DNA of 64,000 nt. Origin: Avena insularis (taxonomy: Eukaryota > Streptophyta > Magnoliopsida > Poales > Poaceae). Numbering within the stretch: position 1 is the first letter of the stretch; every line of letters begins with the position of its first letter. Location: NCBI GenBank assembly GCA_023614405.1, contig CM042694.1, forward strand, positions 478,055,392 through 478,119,391, written 5' to 3'. The notes under the pieces are model-generated. The model did no database searches and had not been told where the DNA came from. It saw only the letters and a list, made by a program, of their open reading frames with translations. A program made the position numbers and the translations under genes. Positions 36,119 through 48,000 of this stretch are shown here, in pieces.

Positions 36119-37773
36119 TGATGGAGATATGCCCTAGAGGAAAATAATAAATAGGTTTATTATCATATCTTAAATAGTTCATAATAGTTATGTACCATGC
36201 TATAGCTGTATCAACTGGAAACATTGATACAGGTGTGGTATATAAACAAACTATAGTCGTCCCTAGTAGCCTCTATACAACTAGTCCGTTGGGCAACTGA
36301 TGATCAATGTTTCTTGATCATGGTACATTTATGCCAATTGACAATGGAGTCACGTCATTCATGAATGATGTGATGGACATTACCCACATAAGTATTACAA
36401 CATGATCAAGTCACATTGTTTAAATGTTGTAATAATTAAAAACTAAGTGACCTTCTCCTTAGACCGTGAGATCATATTTAATCACTGTCACCTGCGGCTA
36501 CTTTGATTGTATCAACTGTCACACCATAACATGGTGACCATAAAGGTGCATGTTGATTATTCCAGAGGGACACGTTGAGGCGTATGCATCAAGATTGGGA
36601 TTTTTTCACCCACGTGACGGGAAGATACACTAGGCCCACATGGTGAGATTGTATCCAATAGGTTGCAATCATATGACTAGGTCATGGTGATACAGTATCA
36701 CGGTAACGAGTTAACTGGACTTGTCAGTAACTAGATTTATGATCATGTCTCGGGCAACAAAAGGAATTGGACTCGGAGTTTATGGTTCAAATGACAAAGC
36801 ATCGTGGAATACATGGGGTCATTATGGGCATCCCAGTTCCGCTATTGATCATTGATTGAGAGAGATCTCGATCATGTCTATGCCATTCTCAAATAGTAGG
36901 GTAACATACTTAAGGTTCTGAGATCGACATGGAAGTGTTGGAATCACAGATGGAAAGAAGGGAGAAACCCGGAAGTGTTTCAGGTAAATAACAAAGTCAT
37001 TCGGAGTGATAGAAAAGGAGTTTTTGAGGGAGGCCACCCGAAGGGAAGTCGCCGCCGCCTGGGCCCCACTAGCCAGGCTCCTAGGGAGCCTCCATGTGGG
37101 CATGAGGGCGGGTGGGCGGGTCGGCGAGGTGGGACCACCCTAGCCACATCCGCCGCGCTCCATGGGTCATGTATGTGCTAGGCGGGTGGGCCCACCTGGG
37201 TCGGCCTCCTTGGCCACTACGCGTGTCCCCTCCCCTCCTCCTTTAGTCGCACATTGCCAGCTGACAATATGGAGGTGCCTCCTTTTCCCCTATATAAAGA
37301 GGAGAATAGGTGAGGGAAAATCCACCATAAAATTGGCGAATTTCCTAAGCCCTTTTTCCTTATGGAATTTCTCCCTCTCTCTCTCCGTTTAATCTCACGA
37401 GTGTGGTTCTAAGAAGAACTGCATACGTGAGAGATGACACCACCCCGACACGTCGTCGTGCTGCTAGATCCCAGTTCCAGTGGGTCTACTTCTGCATCTC
37501 GACTGGATGAAGGAGAACGGGAGTCATCGTTGGACCGGACGTGTGTGAAACCATGAAGGTGCTACCATTAGTGTCACCAGGGTTATTGAGAAATGAACAG
37601 AAGGTGACGTGCGAGGATCTTCGCGGCCTTGAGGTCGTCTACGAGTTCAACTACTTCATCCATGTTCCCCACGGAATGTTAACCGCTTTCGGTCTACAAG
37701 TCTATGTCACCAAAACCTTCATCCCCGTTACTTCTTAACTCATTGGTAGATCTTGGCATTGGTGTTGCGATAG
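36119..37773 (+). repeat. 3' LTR of the Copia element, right end rearranged
   Basis: Starts TGATGGAGATATGCCC. It matches the 5' LTR up to GTTGCGATAGC at about 37774 and then diverges. A perfect inverted repeat (37757-37786) occupies the break. Its TATA box is at 37291-37299. Confidence 0.75.
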
Positions 37774-37786
37774 CGCAACACCAATG
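37757..37786. repeat. Perfect 13-bp inverted repeat
   Basis: CATTGGTGTTGCG and CGCAACACCAATG are separated by ATAG. The left arm is LTR sequence also present at the 5' LTR end. The right arm is new, so it looks like a foldback made when the LTR end was rearranged. Confidence 0.9.
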
Positions 37787-38022
37787 ACTATATTACTCAT
37801 TCGCCGGGCGTGTGTGAAACCTCCATCCCCGGACGTATGTGAAACATCCATCCCCGCTACGAACCCTTCACTATTTGTCTGTACAATGACTATATTACTC
37901 ATTCGCCAATTTTATACGTGTTGTTTTACTTTTGACGATTCCATTCCTGTGGATTCCTTCGTTAATTGATTTGCCTCATCAAACGTTATGCCTAACTACC
38001 ATGCCTCAGGGATGCAAAGAGG

Positions 38023-38140
38023 AGTCTAGTTAGATATAATAATCGTATAAGTGTACATAACACGTGTACACCGATGTAAGCAAATCCATACACGGGAGAG
38101 TGTGGACGCAAGTTTGTTTAGTAGGTTGATAGATAGCTAA
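38023..38140 (+). repeat. Imperfect direct repeat, copy A
   Basis: Shares TTAGATATAATAA, GTGTACATAA, TGTACACC, GTAAGCAAA and CACGGGAGA, in the same order, with 38841-38953. The copies are about 820 bp apart. Confidence 0.8.
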
Positions 38141-38840
38141 ATATGGATTCCCATGTGTCATATATATATATGAAGACAAATATGGAAAGACCTACTTACT
38201 ATATTTATTTATAAAGTGGTCTTATCAGAGTAGTTACGGTATCAACGAGAAATGGGGCTGGTGATTATGGGAGGCCGTAGATTAGGGAGAGAGAGGGGGC
38301 AGGGGAAAGGGGAGAGAGGGGGAGTCACTCATTACTTATCATTTCTCTTTGGGGAGAATTAGATAATTTTTTTAATCATATATCTAGGTCAGCTAGCTAT
38401 GTGATTATTCTGTAGAAAATATGAGTGGATTCTGTCTTCATGGAGCCGGTCTTACTTCGATAACATTGGCGGTATTTTATTTTCTTCTACCAATACATGA
38501 TATAGAGTGTGCAAGTAAAAATCAAGATTATGTATAATTTAGACAAATAATTTTTCTCCCACAATCTGAGTCGGTATTATTGGAAATGATCATTCTAGAT
38601 CAAAATGTACCTACTAATAGTATATTTATAATAAAAATTTGAGTAATGATTCAACTTTAAAAGATATATTAATTTAGACAACTCTCTATGATTATTAATT
38701 ATCTTTAATAATATTTAGATTTTTTCACGTGAAAACTATTACTTTTTAAATTGAATCATAATTAGTATGACTACTTGCAATACCTACATCTAACGTGACA
38801 CCATAACTAGTGTGTTACGTGTCTTGCAATAAATTCTCAT

Positions 38841-38953
38841 TACTAATTAGATATAATAACTATATAAGTGTACATAATATATGTACACCAACGTAAGCAA
38901 ACGCAAACACGGGAGAACGTGCATGCAAGTTAGTTCACTAGACTGATATCTAA
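38841..38953 (+). repeat. Imperfect direct repeat, copy B
   Basis: Second copy of the 38023-38140 repeat. It ends just before the gene-like GC-rich region. Confidence 0.8.
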
Positions 38954-39917
38954 AAGTGTAATTGCTGTCCCACATAGGCTTCTCACAGCGTTTTGTCCTT
39001 GATCGTCGGATGGGATCCTAGCAGGAAGGATCTGAGCCGTTTAGTCACACTAGATCAAGGTATGGAATGGCGGTGGTCTACCCGCCTGCAGCTGCGCGTG
39101 GCCCCTTCGATTTGTTGGTCCCATGTATCAGTGCCTTTGGGGCAGTTCGGTATGTGTGTGGTGGTGGGTTGTGATCGTGGGCGTGCAAGTGGGGCGGGCG
39201 CCGTCTCCCGTCCGCATCGTGCCCCGCGACTGAACCCCTAATCCTCAGCCCCCACCGCCACCCTTGTTTCCGCACGCCTGAATCCCCTCTCGCTCGCCGC
39301 TTCGCCTGCTTGCCTCCCGAGCTCCGCCCCTCGTTTTGCACGCGGCGGCCGGTGCAGCTCCGCCTCCTCCATCCCTTCGTGTGAGACAAAACTGATGCCC
39401 GCCGTGAAACCCTAGGTCCACTACCCTTCTGTCCTATCCTCCCAAATTCCCTCGTCTTCTGTCTCGCCCAATCCCCGTATCCTACATCGTGTCCGTTGAG
39501 CACGGGCCGCCACAGCGCCGTCTCCCTCGTTCCTCTTCTCGAATGGCAGGCACTGATGTACGTGCGTGGTGGCTGGGTATGGGGCTGGCGGGGCATCTTC
39601 TTGGGCATGGCGAGAGGAGGGCCAAGGTCCTCTTCCTCTAGATCGTGGAGGCCAGCGGCCAAGCAGCCGACGGCGACCACTACAGTTTTCTTGTCGATAC
39701 AATCCCTACACGGAGCGCGGCAACGGCGGCCACGTTCAACCGCTCGTCGGCGGCGGTCGTCGCCGCTGTTATCCTCGAGGACGAGCTGAACTGGGGACCA
39801 AGGTACGTCGCCTTCATTGGGTTGCCCCTTGTCCTTCTTCTTATTGCAATAGGCAGCGGGGCACGTGAAGATCTGTTCATCCGCTGGCATATCCTTGACT
39901 GGAAGAAGCACGTCCAG

Positions 39918-40003
39918 CCTCCATTCTTGGTGAGCCCCGTTCCTCTCTCTCTGCCAGATATCTCCATTCTTGGTGAGCCCCGTTCCTGTCTCTCTGCCAG
40001 ATT
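39918..40003 (+). repeat. 43-bp tandem duplication
   Basis: TCCATTCTTGGTGAGCCCCG and the following CTCTCTGCCAG segment occur twice in a row with a 43-bp period. The duplication copies both a GTGAG donor-like and a CTGCCAG acceptor-like site. Confidence 0.85.
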
Positions 40004-41096
40004 GAGAACCTTATCCGTCCAGCAGTTGTGCCTTCCCTGCATACCGATGCATGTGGAAGATGGCAGAGCAGATGCACGCCACTATGCCTCCTTTTATTGG
40101 TTTCTTAGAAAATATAATTTTTTTCTTGACAAACAAATGATATGGTATTTTGTTTTGTTACAACCCAATAGTACGTTTGTATATAAAAATTGCAAAAAGT
40201 TCAGTTGGAACTGAAACTTGCTTCATAAATTTATTAAGTATGAAACTAGCAAATTTGATGTTGGTCAGCTCCTATATATATTTATTATGTGGGTCTTTCA
40301 GTTCACCTCCGATGGCTGCGTGTCTGGTAACAGAAATAGTTTGCAAGACCTCTCCCTCTAATAATTTGCTCCTTCCGAGCAGCATCACATTGCATAATTC
40401 AGAGGTTCACATAAATGCATAATTTGATTCTTTGTGATGGTGTGATGTTAGGTTTCTATGATCTGAATTCTAGCATGTAATGTCTCAAGGGTAGCTTTGT
40501 TTTGAAGTAACCATGCTTCTGAAAAAAATCAGCAACACGGTAGCCAACCCCTATTTTTTGGAAACATTTATGAGGAGACAAACAAATAAATCATGATTCT
40601 TTTTTCCTGTTGGCAGATCAAAATGACTGATTTTATTTTCTTTATGTGGGCGCAGACATTTTTGCAGAACCAATGAGTCTCCATCGACCTTAGGAGTGCA
40701 GGTCACAGCTGATGTCGCTGCTCCACCGGGAGGACCACACCATCAACATCGCTCGACTACACCACTGCTATGTCTTATAGAGCGTTGTACCATCACCATC
40801 GTCGTTCTCTCCACTTCCCCTCACCAGGTCAGCACGTCGAACAATCTTTGTCCTTCTCTGAATGTTAAAATTATCCTTGCTGATTTAATAATTGTGAGTT
40901 TCGTTTATCTTTCCTTGTGTTGTCTTCTCTCATAAGGTACCTAAGTGTTGGGTGGCAAATAAGAAAGGTGATCTTATAATAGGTTGGTCTGTAATTTATG
41001 GCTCCTCTTTTGCTCAGAATCCATAATATCTTCCTATAGGTAATTAAATATTATTCCTTGCTACCTATATGTAGGTGGGTTAGTTAATGCCTAGGC

Positions 41097-41144
41097 TGAA
41101 TTGTGTGATTTGCAGGGGTATGAATTGTGTGATTTGCAGGGGTA
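41097..41144 (+). repeat. 24-bp tandem duplication
   Basis: TGAATTGTGTGATTTGCAGG plus GGTA occurs twice back to back. Each copy ends in an acceptor-like TTTGCAG followed by GGGTA. Confidence 0.9.
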
Positions 41145-43035
41145 GATATCCTATGCTCCTATGAAGTCATGTTAGTAAACTTATGACTCTGTTTTTGGTA
41201 CAAGGTATGTTGTAGTGTGCACCGCTTCTGTTTTTGGCATGGTGGGGGAGGCCCAGAACATCTCTCTTGTCATGTTATATTATATGCATTAGTGAAAGAA
41301 CATATTTTCCTTCCAACTGTCGAGGGGTCCATGAACTCATGACAACAGCCTCTTATTATTACTATATCAGTGCATATATGAAAAATAAAGTTACATATAG
41401 TTTTGTCTCATATGTCTCTTGCTTTGTGCTTCATGACACCCCGATGAATAGCTTATGACGGATACTAATTATGTCATATATGTAATATTTTACTTTCTAC
41501 AAGATTTAGTCAACGTAAGATGGAAATTTCCAGAATATCAATGATTGTGAAATGCGACTTATCAATGTCTTCGCTAACAATGGCTGCGAAAAATTGTGAG
41601 AGAAGTTATCACGAGATGTTCTTATGTACTGACCTACTAAAGCTATTATTATCCCTCTTTAATTCTAATATCTTGCTGTGATGTGTAGTTTCAGTTCGCT
41701 AGAGATTTTACCACTTAAATTTGTTTCAGGGTCAGAGTTGATGCCACCTTCAAAAGGCAGGGGAATCAAGGTGCATCGGTTTGCCCACATCATTTAGATG
41801 CAAATTCCGGTTGACTCTCATGTGTAATTCCTTTTTTCATTTTGTCCATTATTTACCTAGATGCAAAAGGAGCATGGTTCAGTTTTGACTCCACGTAGAA
41901 GAAATAAGTTCACATTGGTTACTCATATTCATGTTTGTATTTTCCTAAGAAAAAAGAAGGGGGGCAATTTTCATTTAGCCTGGTTATAAACTTGCAATTC
42001 CTTGTTGCATGCTTGTATATGTGGATGAATTGCTCGCTTCTTCAGTTGGCGCTATCATATATTGTGTTGGCATTTTGAGGTCTACCATGATCTTAAAGAA
42101 GGGTGATGGTGTTCTTTTTTCATGTTGGCTGACTAAAATGACTGAATTTGTTTTCCTATAGAGTCTTCTCGGCAATTTACCATATCAAGGTACATCATCT
42201 AATACTAATTTTCGTCTATATTGTTGGATGCCTTCCAATACTGCTAGATCTTGCTGCTGCTAATTTTGTATGTTTATGCATAATCAATTTCTTTTTATGT
42301 AGTGTTCTAATCCAAACTTGCATATACATGTTGATATTTCTTTTGTTCTTTCTTTTGTCAAGGTGTATTGTGGCAAATAGATAAGCTCCAACAGAGATGT
42401 GACTATGATCACTTTGCAATAATCAGGTATATACTTTGTGGTACTTCCTACCTATCCATGTGCTTTAGTATACTATAATGCATTTCCATATGCTTAATCT
42501 TTAGAGTTTATCACCATGTTGGCTTTATTCACTTATATTTGTTTCTTTGTAGATCTTAGCTTTATTGTTCCACTCTACTCTCTATAATGACTCCCTTGAG
42601 GTCAAAGATTGCTTCCCTCTTAAGCCATGGTTGTAGGGAATAGTTTTTAATTTCCATCAATTTTCTTTAATAAAGTTCACTACACAACATATGGACGCAG
42701 TTCCGCTTCCCTTTTCCTATATTTTTACTTATTACCTATTATACAATGCTTGAAACAAATAGATGTTCGTAATTTAGACTTGAAACCTTTTCTTGCAGGA
42801 ACATTCATATATATGGCTATGTAATTTTTAAGTCTGCCCCGTAACAAAGCTTGAATGCATGTGATCTTTTCTATCTAATTTAGACTGAAACTAGCTTATT
42901 AGTTTATTGGTTTAGCTCATAGTAAGCCCTCCGTATTACCTTTTGCTTTGGAAGTTTCAGTGCAGTGAAGTTCATTTATGTACTATGATTCTCTTCGAAT
43001 TGTATCACGTGACCTACTCTGAGCATTTCGTAGTG

Positions 43036-43067
43036 GTGCGCCTTGGCGCACGTTCAGTATAATCTAA
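43036..43067 (+). other. Helitron-like 3' terminus: hairpin plus CTAA
   Basis: GTGCGCC-TT-GGCGCAC forms a perfect 7-bp GC-rich stem. Twelve bases later comes CTAA, fitting the CTRR end of Helitrons. Against this call, the next base is A rather than the T usually found at Helitron insertion sites, and an A-run follows. No TC-start was found at the left. Confidence 0.35.
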
Positions 43068-43231
43068 AAAAAATAGGTTTGCATCAAGCTTGACAGCAGA
43101 GTTGTTCGATATTTATTACATTCAATTCAGTACAAAGTAATAGATAGTAACAAGTCAGATACTACGAATGACATAAGATAGTAACACTTCGAATAGTAGA
43201 TAGTAACCACATTTGTAGATCAGACTCGTTG

Positions 43232-43863
43232 CTAACCACGGGCATAGCACAAGGCTTCTTCCTCATACAGTTCTCCTCCTTCAGAGTCGAAGTAGAGAGA
43301 TTCATAGGTAGCGCGAGCATTCTCTCTGTCAGTCGAGTTATTTGAGCTAACATCATCTCCAGAGAAGTCCGCATAAAGTGGATATGCCCCTGTTTCCGTC
43401 AGCCTACCCATTGCCTCTTCCTCATGCTGTTTAAGCTCTGCTACCACACTTTGAACCTCGAGGAGGGCAGCACTGAGCCTACCGTCTATGGCTGCACAAT
43501 GTGGAGCTAGACTCTTTGAAACTATTTCCTAAATGTGTCTGAGCTGAACCGGAAACTATCAATCAGGATTTCAAAGGCAGTGACTGCTTTGGTCAGCTGA
43601 CCACCCTCTTTGCAAGTTTTTGATCCTTTTTCTGCAGCTTGTGTTCAAGATGACTGTTTTTTCATCTACTCCTGTAATTCATCTTAGTTGGAATCCTTAA
43701 CCACCTTTCTCTGGTCGGTAGCCATGTACCTGATTGCATCTGTTGCAGCATAACTCTTTGCTTCTTGTAAGGTGGTTGCCATACAACCAACCACCAAGTG
43801 AAGCGGTAGCGATGCTTGGAGGAAGTAGAAAGAAGGGTAGAAGACAACTATAGTCTGGAAGTA
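43232..43863 (-). pseudogene. 3' part of a host gene relic with dsRNA-binding-like domain
   Basis: Minus-strand exon sequence that continues from 61502-61655 once element 2 is removed. Reading down from 43863 gives YFQTIVVFYPSF, then VVGCMATTLQEAK and SYAATDAIRYM. With LPCPEYKSGPIGEG from the other half, this resembles the alpha-beta-beta-beta-alpha double-stranded RNA-binding pattern (P-x-Y, G, basic or K, then AK-x2-AA-x2-A). After the domain, stops (TAA, TAG, TGA near 43640-43690) and a frameshift near 43530 break the frame. The last part is open again for about 95 residues, acidic, and ends at the TAG at 43232-43234. The family is unknown to me. It is a pseudogene from both the insertion and point damage. 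Confidence 0.6.
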
Positions 43864-46800
43864 TGTAACATCCTAAAACTTTAATCCAAGTTATCAAGAT
43901 CCAAATCACCCAATTTGGGGTTAACAAAAACTTTTTATTATTAAAATCCATTAAGCATGCATATGTGAGTTGCATTAATTTGGAATTGTTTTGAATTGCC
44001 ATGATTGTTTGTTCTAATGGTTGTAAAATGATTCTAAGATGAATGCCACATCATCTAGATCATTTCTAAGAAAAATCCAAAGAAAAAGAAATCAAATAGA
44101 ATTAATAAATGGAAATGGTCATTTTTGGCATTTTAATCTACTAGGCCACTTTGGGTGTTCCTAAAACTCAATTTCAAATAGAAATAGTTATGGATCTTTG
44201 CACCCCTTGATAGTACAAGTAAAGATGTACCAAGGCCCACCTTGTGATCTTACACAAACATTTAAACCATAATTTAAATTTGTATTTGAAAATAGAATCA
44301 AGTGTATGTACCTAGATCCCACTTTTTCAAAAACCATGCAAATGAATTCAAGTTGACAATCCCCAACAACCACAGACTACCAAGAAATAGTGAGGATCAC
44401 TCAAAAAATTTCATTCAAAAATTTCAAAGTTTATTTCGTTCGGCCATTTTGTCACACCTTGTGTGCACAAATCAGACAAAAATCACAAACACTATTGTGA
44501 GCAGTGCTCTGGCCAATGTGGTCTCCTATTTTGCAACCACAGCAACCCCAGTGCACCCCTACCCTTTGCTAGCCCGACCACTCACTGTGCACACGACCAA
44601 ATGGTCATGGCCACTAATGCCGAGCACCTTGAGCACCCCCACCGTCGGCAGCACGCCCCTAGCGCAGCCAGCCTTGCCCACCTTGTCTTGCACGTCGCCC
44701 GTGCTCCACTTACCCCTCCAGGCCAGCCCTAGCTCGAAGACAGAGAGAGGAGGAGCCAGGACCGCCGTGCCCGCGCCGTGTCTGCCATGCCGACGCCGCC
44801 CGCCGTTCACGCTCTGTCCCCGCTCAACCCAACCTCGCCTCGCTCCCGCCGCCTGCCTACACGATTACCAGTGTCCCAGGAGGCTAACAGACATGCCCGT
44901 TCCTTGACCGTGCCCATGTAGAATCACGTGCAAACTTCGCCGTCGATCGAGCGTCTTGTATGATGGACGCTCGCTTATCCCGACCACCTTGCACTGCACG
45001 TGCACCTCCATGACGACCGCCAGGGAACCGCCCACCGTCCTAGCCCACTGCCCACGCCTCTAGCTCGCTATGTCACTGCCCCCATCGAGCTCTGCCCATG
45101 CCGTGCTGCACCCCTCGCCCTGCTATAAATAGAGAGCCTCCCGGCACCATTTCTTCACACCACCTCCCTCCACTCCACCTCAGAAACCTCCCAGAGCCCC
45201 ACCGGAGCAAGCTGCTGTCCGTAGCGCTCCAATTTCGCCGGAGACCGCCGCGGAAGGAGCAGAAGGGCACCACTGATCCAGGCCATCTCTAGGGACGCCG
45301 CCGGTACCAAGAGAACTGCCGTCCTCGACTCGTCCAGTTGCCTGCCCCACCAACCCTCGCCGGAGCTCCGGTAAGCCTCCCCAAGCCCTCACCGACCATG
45401 CTAGGGTTCGTCCCTGTCGTGCACCGTTCTAGTGAGAACGATAGATGTGAGCCGTTGATCTAGGATCTAATCCTATGGTCCCCATCCTCCCATACCTTTT
45501 CGGCAGCCCCTGTCCCACTAACAGGTGGGGCCCTCACTTAAGCTAGCCCGGGCGCTGCATGGAGCGTAGTGGACCGGCCTATTTATTTCCCGCGCAACCC
45601 AGTAGATTCAAATAAATCTTTTTCAATTTTAGCTTAAATTCAATTGTGTACCTTAGTTCAAAAATCCTTTTAGAGAGTTCTAATTCACCAAAATTAATGA
45701 TTCCAATTTTGTTGGGAAGATAATGAAAATATCTATCAAAGCCCGTTGGATTTAAAAAAATTAGAGTTAGAGATCTCTCCTAGTAAAAACAACAAGACAG
45801 AGGCTTTTTCACATTCAAACTTTTTTCTAAAATCAACCATAATAGCTTTTGAGTTGATTCCAACTCTCAAAAATCACATTTTGCCACACCTATCTGAATA
45901 TGTAATAATATTAAGGATTGCATGCAGTGACTTTAGACTAGTACCAAAATAATGCTATATAGACATTTTTAGTCACTTTAAATTATTTAAATATTAAACT
46001 TAAACTTCTTAAAATGTGATCCAACATTTAAATCACATTCCCATGCATTAGAATATGTGGTGATGACATGTGTCCACATGATCCCATATTTTAATTGGAG
46101 AATATTAAATCTTAGTTATTTTTAATGAGTAGAAATTACTTTTCTCAAATAAAATAAAATAAATGAAACTAGTTCATTAAAACTTGTGATGTTTGTGATG
46201 ATACTAGATCATCAAATATGTGCCTTAGTGTGCTAAGTAGACTATTGTTTGGTGATTGTGTATTCCGTATGTATTTATAGACGATAGTACCGACCAAGTC
46301 TACGAGGAGGAGGAGTTCTACCTCGAGAAAGAAGAGGAGAATTTTAACCACTGTACCAATCAAGGCAAGCTATTGTTTGCAAGCTAGAATTATACAAGAT
46401 GACCTAAGCAAGATGCATTAGGCATGGTTTGGTTATACCTTTTGACTTATACCTACTCCAACTTTTACTTACAAGCTTTACTTTCTTTTACTTTACCAAA
46501 GTTCCTTACTTTGTTTATAGATAGCATAAAGAGTATAAACTTGGCCTATCTAGTTAGACTTAGATGTCATTCTATGGCATGAGATTGATATTAGCATTTC
46601 ACATTAGTGAACACTCTTAACTTAGTGATTAGAGCTAAACCAAAAACTTGATCACTCTAGATGGGAATACTTGGTGAAAATGACTTATGAAAACCTTGAA
46701 ATGATGAGTCATTCTATTGAGATGTTTTGACATGTGTTGAGAAACACAAATGGTTTATAATGATGATGAAAATGTTGAGGCATGAGTCTTAGCCCTTTTA

Positions 46801-47769
46801 TAAAAACTGATGGTTGGGTTCGCATGCGATACCATTCCAATTTTACCGTACAACCCCAATACCTGAATTGGGTAAGGCTTAGCCGGAAGTTTATATCCAT
46901 TAGTATTAGTTCCCTCGTGGGAGACATTTGAGATGAGGCTACCTCTCGATGTTGTCCACCTATGCAGTGCCCAGGATGGCAGATGGCCATGGCTGGGAGG
47001 CCAAGCTCATAGGAGAGGTGTTTATACTAGAGTGTGTAAAGGAAAGGTTATGTTTGATTATCTGCATACTAAGTATGATGATTCAGGGTTATCCCCGATG
47101 ATGTATCAATTTTGTGGTGAAAGTGTACCACCTCTGCAGTGTCAAACTATTGAATAAATGGCCCACGGTTATGGACAGTTGGAGTGGCCATACTATTCCG
47201 TTGTTAGATGTTTTCAAAATGACTTATGAAATTAATGGTGACATGACTTGACCACAACAGAGTTGTGGCTATGATAACTAAGTTTCCACTTAGGTGATTT
47301 CAAGCTTTATTTTATCTTTCTTTGTTTCTGAACTCAGCTTAGGTTTCAAACTTAACTTTGCAAATAAACCTAGAACTTAGCATTCCTACTAGAACTACTT
47401 TACTTGTTAGTGATAGTTTGCGGGTACTTAAAGAGTACTCATGACTTTGTCCCTGGCTATTCCCGTGGCCAGACTATGAGGAGGACTACCAAGAGGAAGG
47501 ACAGCAGGATGGATATGACAACTAGGATCATCTCCCGTCGTCAGCATTGCCTGTGACCCTAAAGATGGACCCCACCGCTACGCTATTTATTCCGCTACTT
47601 GTTTGTACTAAGACTGGATCATGAGATCCTTTATTTGTGTAAGACATTATGGTTTGTAATGGATGATGTATTGTGATATCGAATCTGTTATGTCTCGCAA
47701 AAATGGTAATTCTAGGATTGCGATGTATGGCATAACAGGCATCTGGGATTAAAAATCCGGGTGTTGATA
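43864..47769 (+). repeat. 5' LTR of element 2
   Basis: 3,906 bp, repeated at 53500-61501 around the nested insert. A hand count over about 370 bases (46741 against 60481) gives about 20 differences, near 5%. It is clearly homologous to the element 1 LTR but belongs to a different subfamily. It has a TATA box at 45124-45132. Confidence 0.95.
45124..45132 (+). promoter_or_regulatory. LTR TATA box of element 2
   Basis: TATAAATAG about 1.26 kb into the LTR, matching 9275-9283 in element 1. The 3' LTR has TATAAAAAG at 54769-54777. Confidence 0.65.
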
Positions 47770-47772
47770 AGT

Positions 47773-47785
47773 TGGTATCAGAGCC
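47773..47785 (+). other. Primer-binding site, initiator tRNA-Met
   Basis: TGGTATCAGAGCC lies three bases past the LTR end, identical to 11989-12001. Confidence 0.9.
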
Positions 47786-48000
47786 ATCCTGACCATAGGA
47801 GACCCTAATTAGAATGGATGTCCGAATAAAAACTTAGTTTCAAAACCAAAGTGAGTGTTTGTGAAAATCTATTTCCTCCCTTACCCTTGAGATTCTTCCT
47901 CTCAAAAAAACACATGTTTCTCCAAAAATTCTTACATTACTACATAATTTTTTGACACACTTGATCACTTCACTAACTTTCTCATCCTAAATTCTTATAG

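Larger units (their letters stand above)
29731..37773 (+). mobile_element. Non-autonomous Copia element, BARE/Angela-like
   Basis: Two related repeats (29731 to about 31505, and 36119-37773) begin near GGAGATATSCCCTAGAGG, the hallmark LTR start region of BARE/Angela/WIS-type Triticeae Copia elements. The primer site TGGTATCAGAG at 31512 matches initiator tRNA-Met. A PPT-like GCAAGTTGGAGAC precedes the right LTR. The 4.6-kb interior has only a decayed gag. No protease, integrase or RT is visible. The LTR start is mutated on the left (TTAAGG against TGATGG), and the right LTR end is rearranged, so I could not confirm a target duplication. Confidence 0.8.
37774..38989. other. Unassigned AT-rich spacer with repeats
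   Basis: No ORF above about 65 codons. It contains a 24-bp direct repeat (CAATGACTATATTACTC then ATTCGCC) at 37782-37805 and 37884-37907. It also holds an imperfect 115-bp direct repeat (38023-38140 and 38841-38953) and a short (TA)n run near 38160. No transposon family is recognised. Confidence 0.5.
38990..43075 (+). other. Gene-like region, unrecognised, possible captured gene or Helitron cargo
   Basis: The first kilobase is GC- and CpG-rich, like a grass gene 5' end. ATG 39543 opens a frame that meets TAG at 39639-39641 and then continues open, with a hydrophobic stretch YVAFIGLPLVLLLIAIG, to about 39928. There the sequence passes into GTGAGCCCC...CTGCCAG, a possible short intron. Further acceptor-like pyrimidine-plus-CAG sites lie at about 40618 and 40658. 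I could not join a long protein and recognise no family. The rest (about 41000-43030) is AT-rich, intron-like sequence. It could be a decayed gene, a non-coding transcript, or gene fragments carried by a Helitron ending at 43067. Confidence 0.4.

Noticed and set aside
39078..39911. 277-residue minus-strand frame in the gene-like region
   Set aside because: It overlaps a plus-strand region with gene-start features. The product is low-complexity and basic with no domain. The frame is favoured by CpG-rich composition.
44302..45392. Frames in the element 2 5' LTR (also 53938-55181)
   Set aside because: Same situation as in element 1: LTR leader sequence, with frames not conserved between LTR copies.
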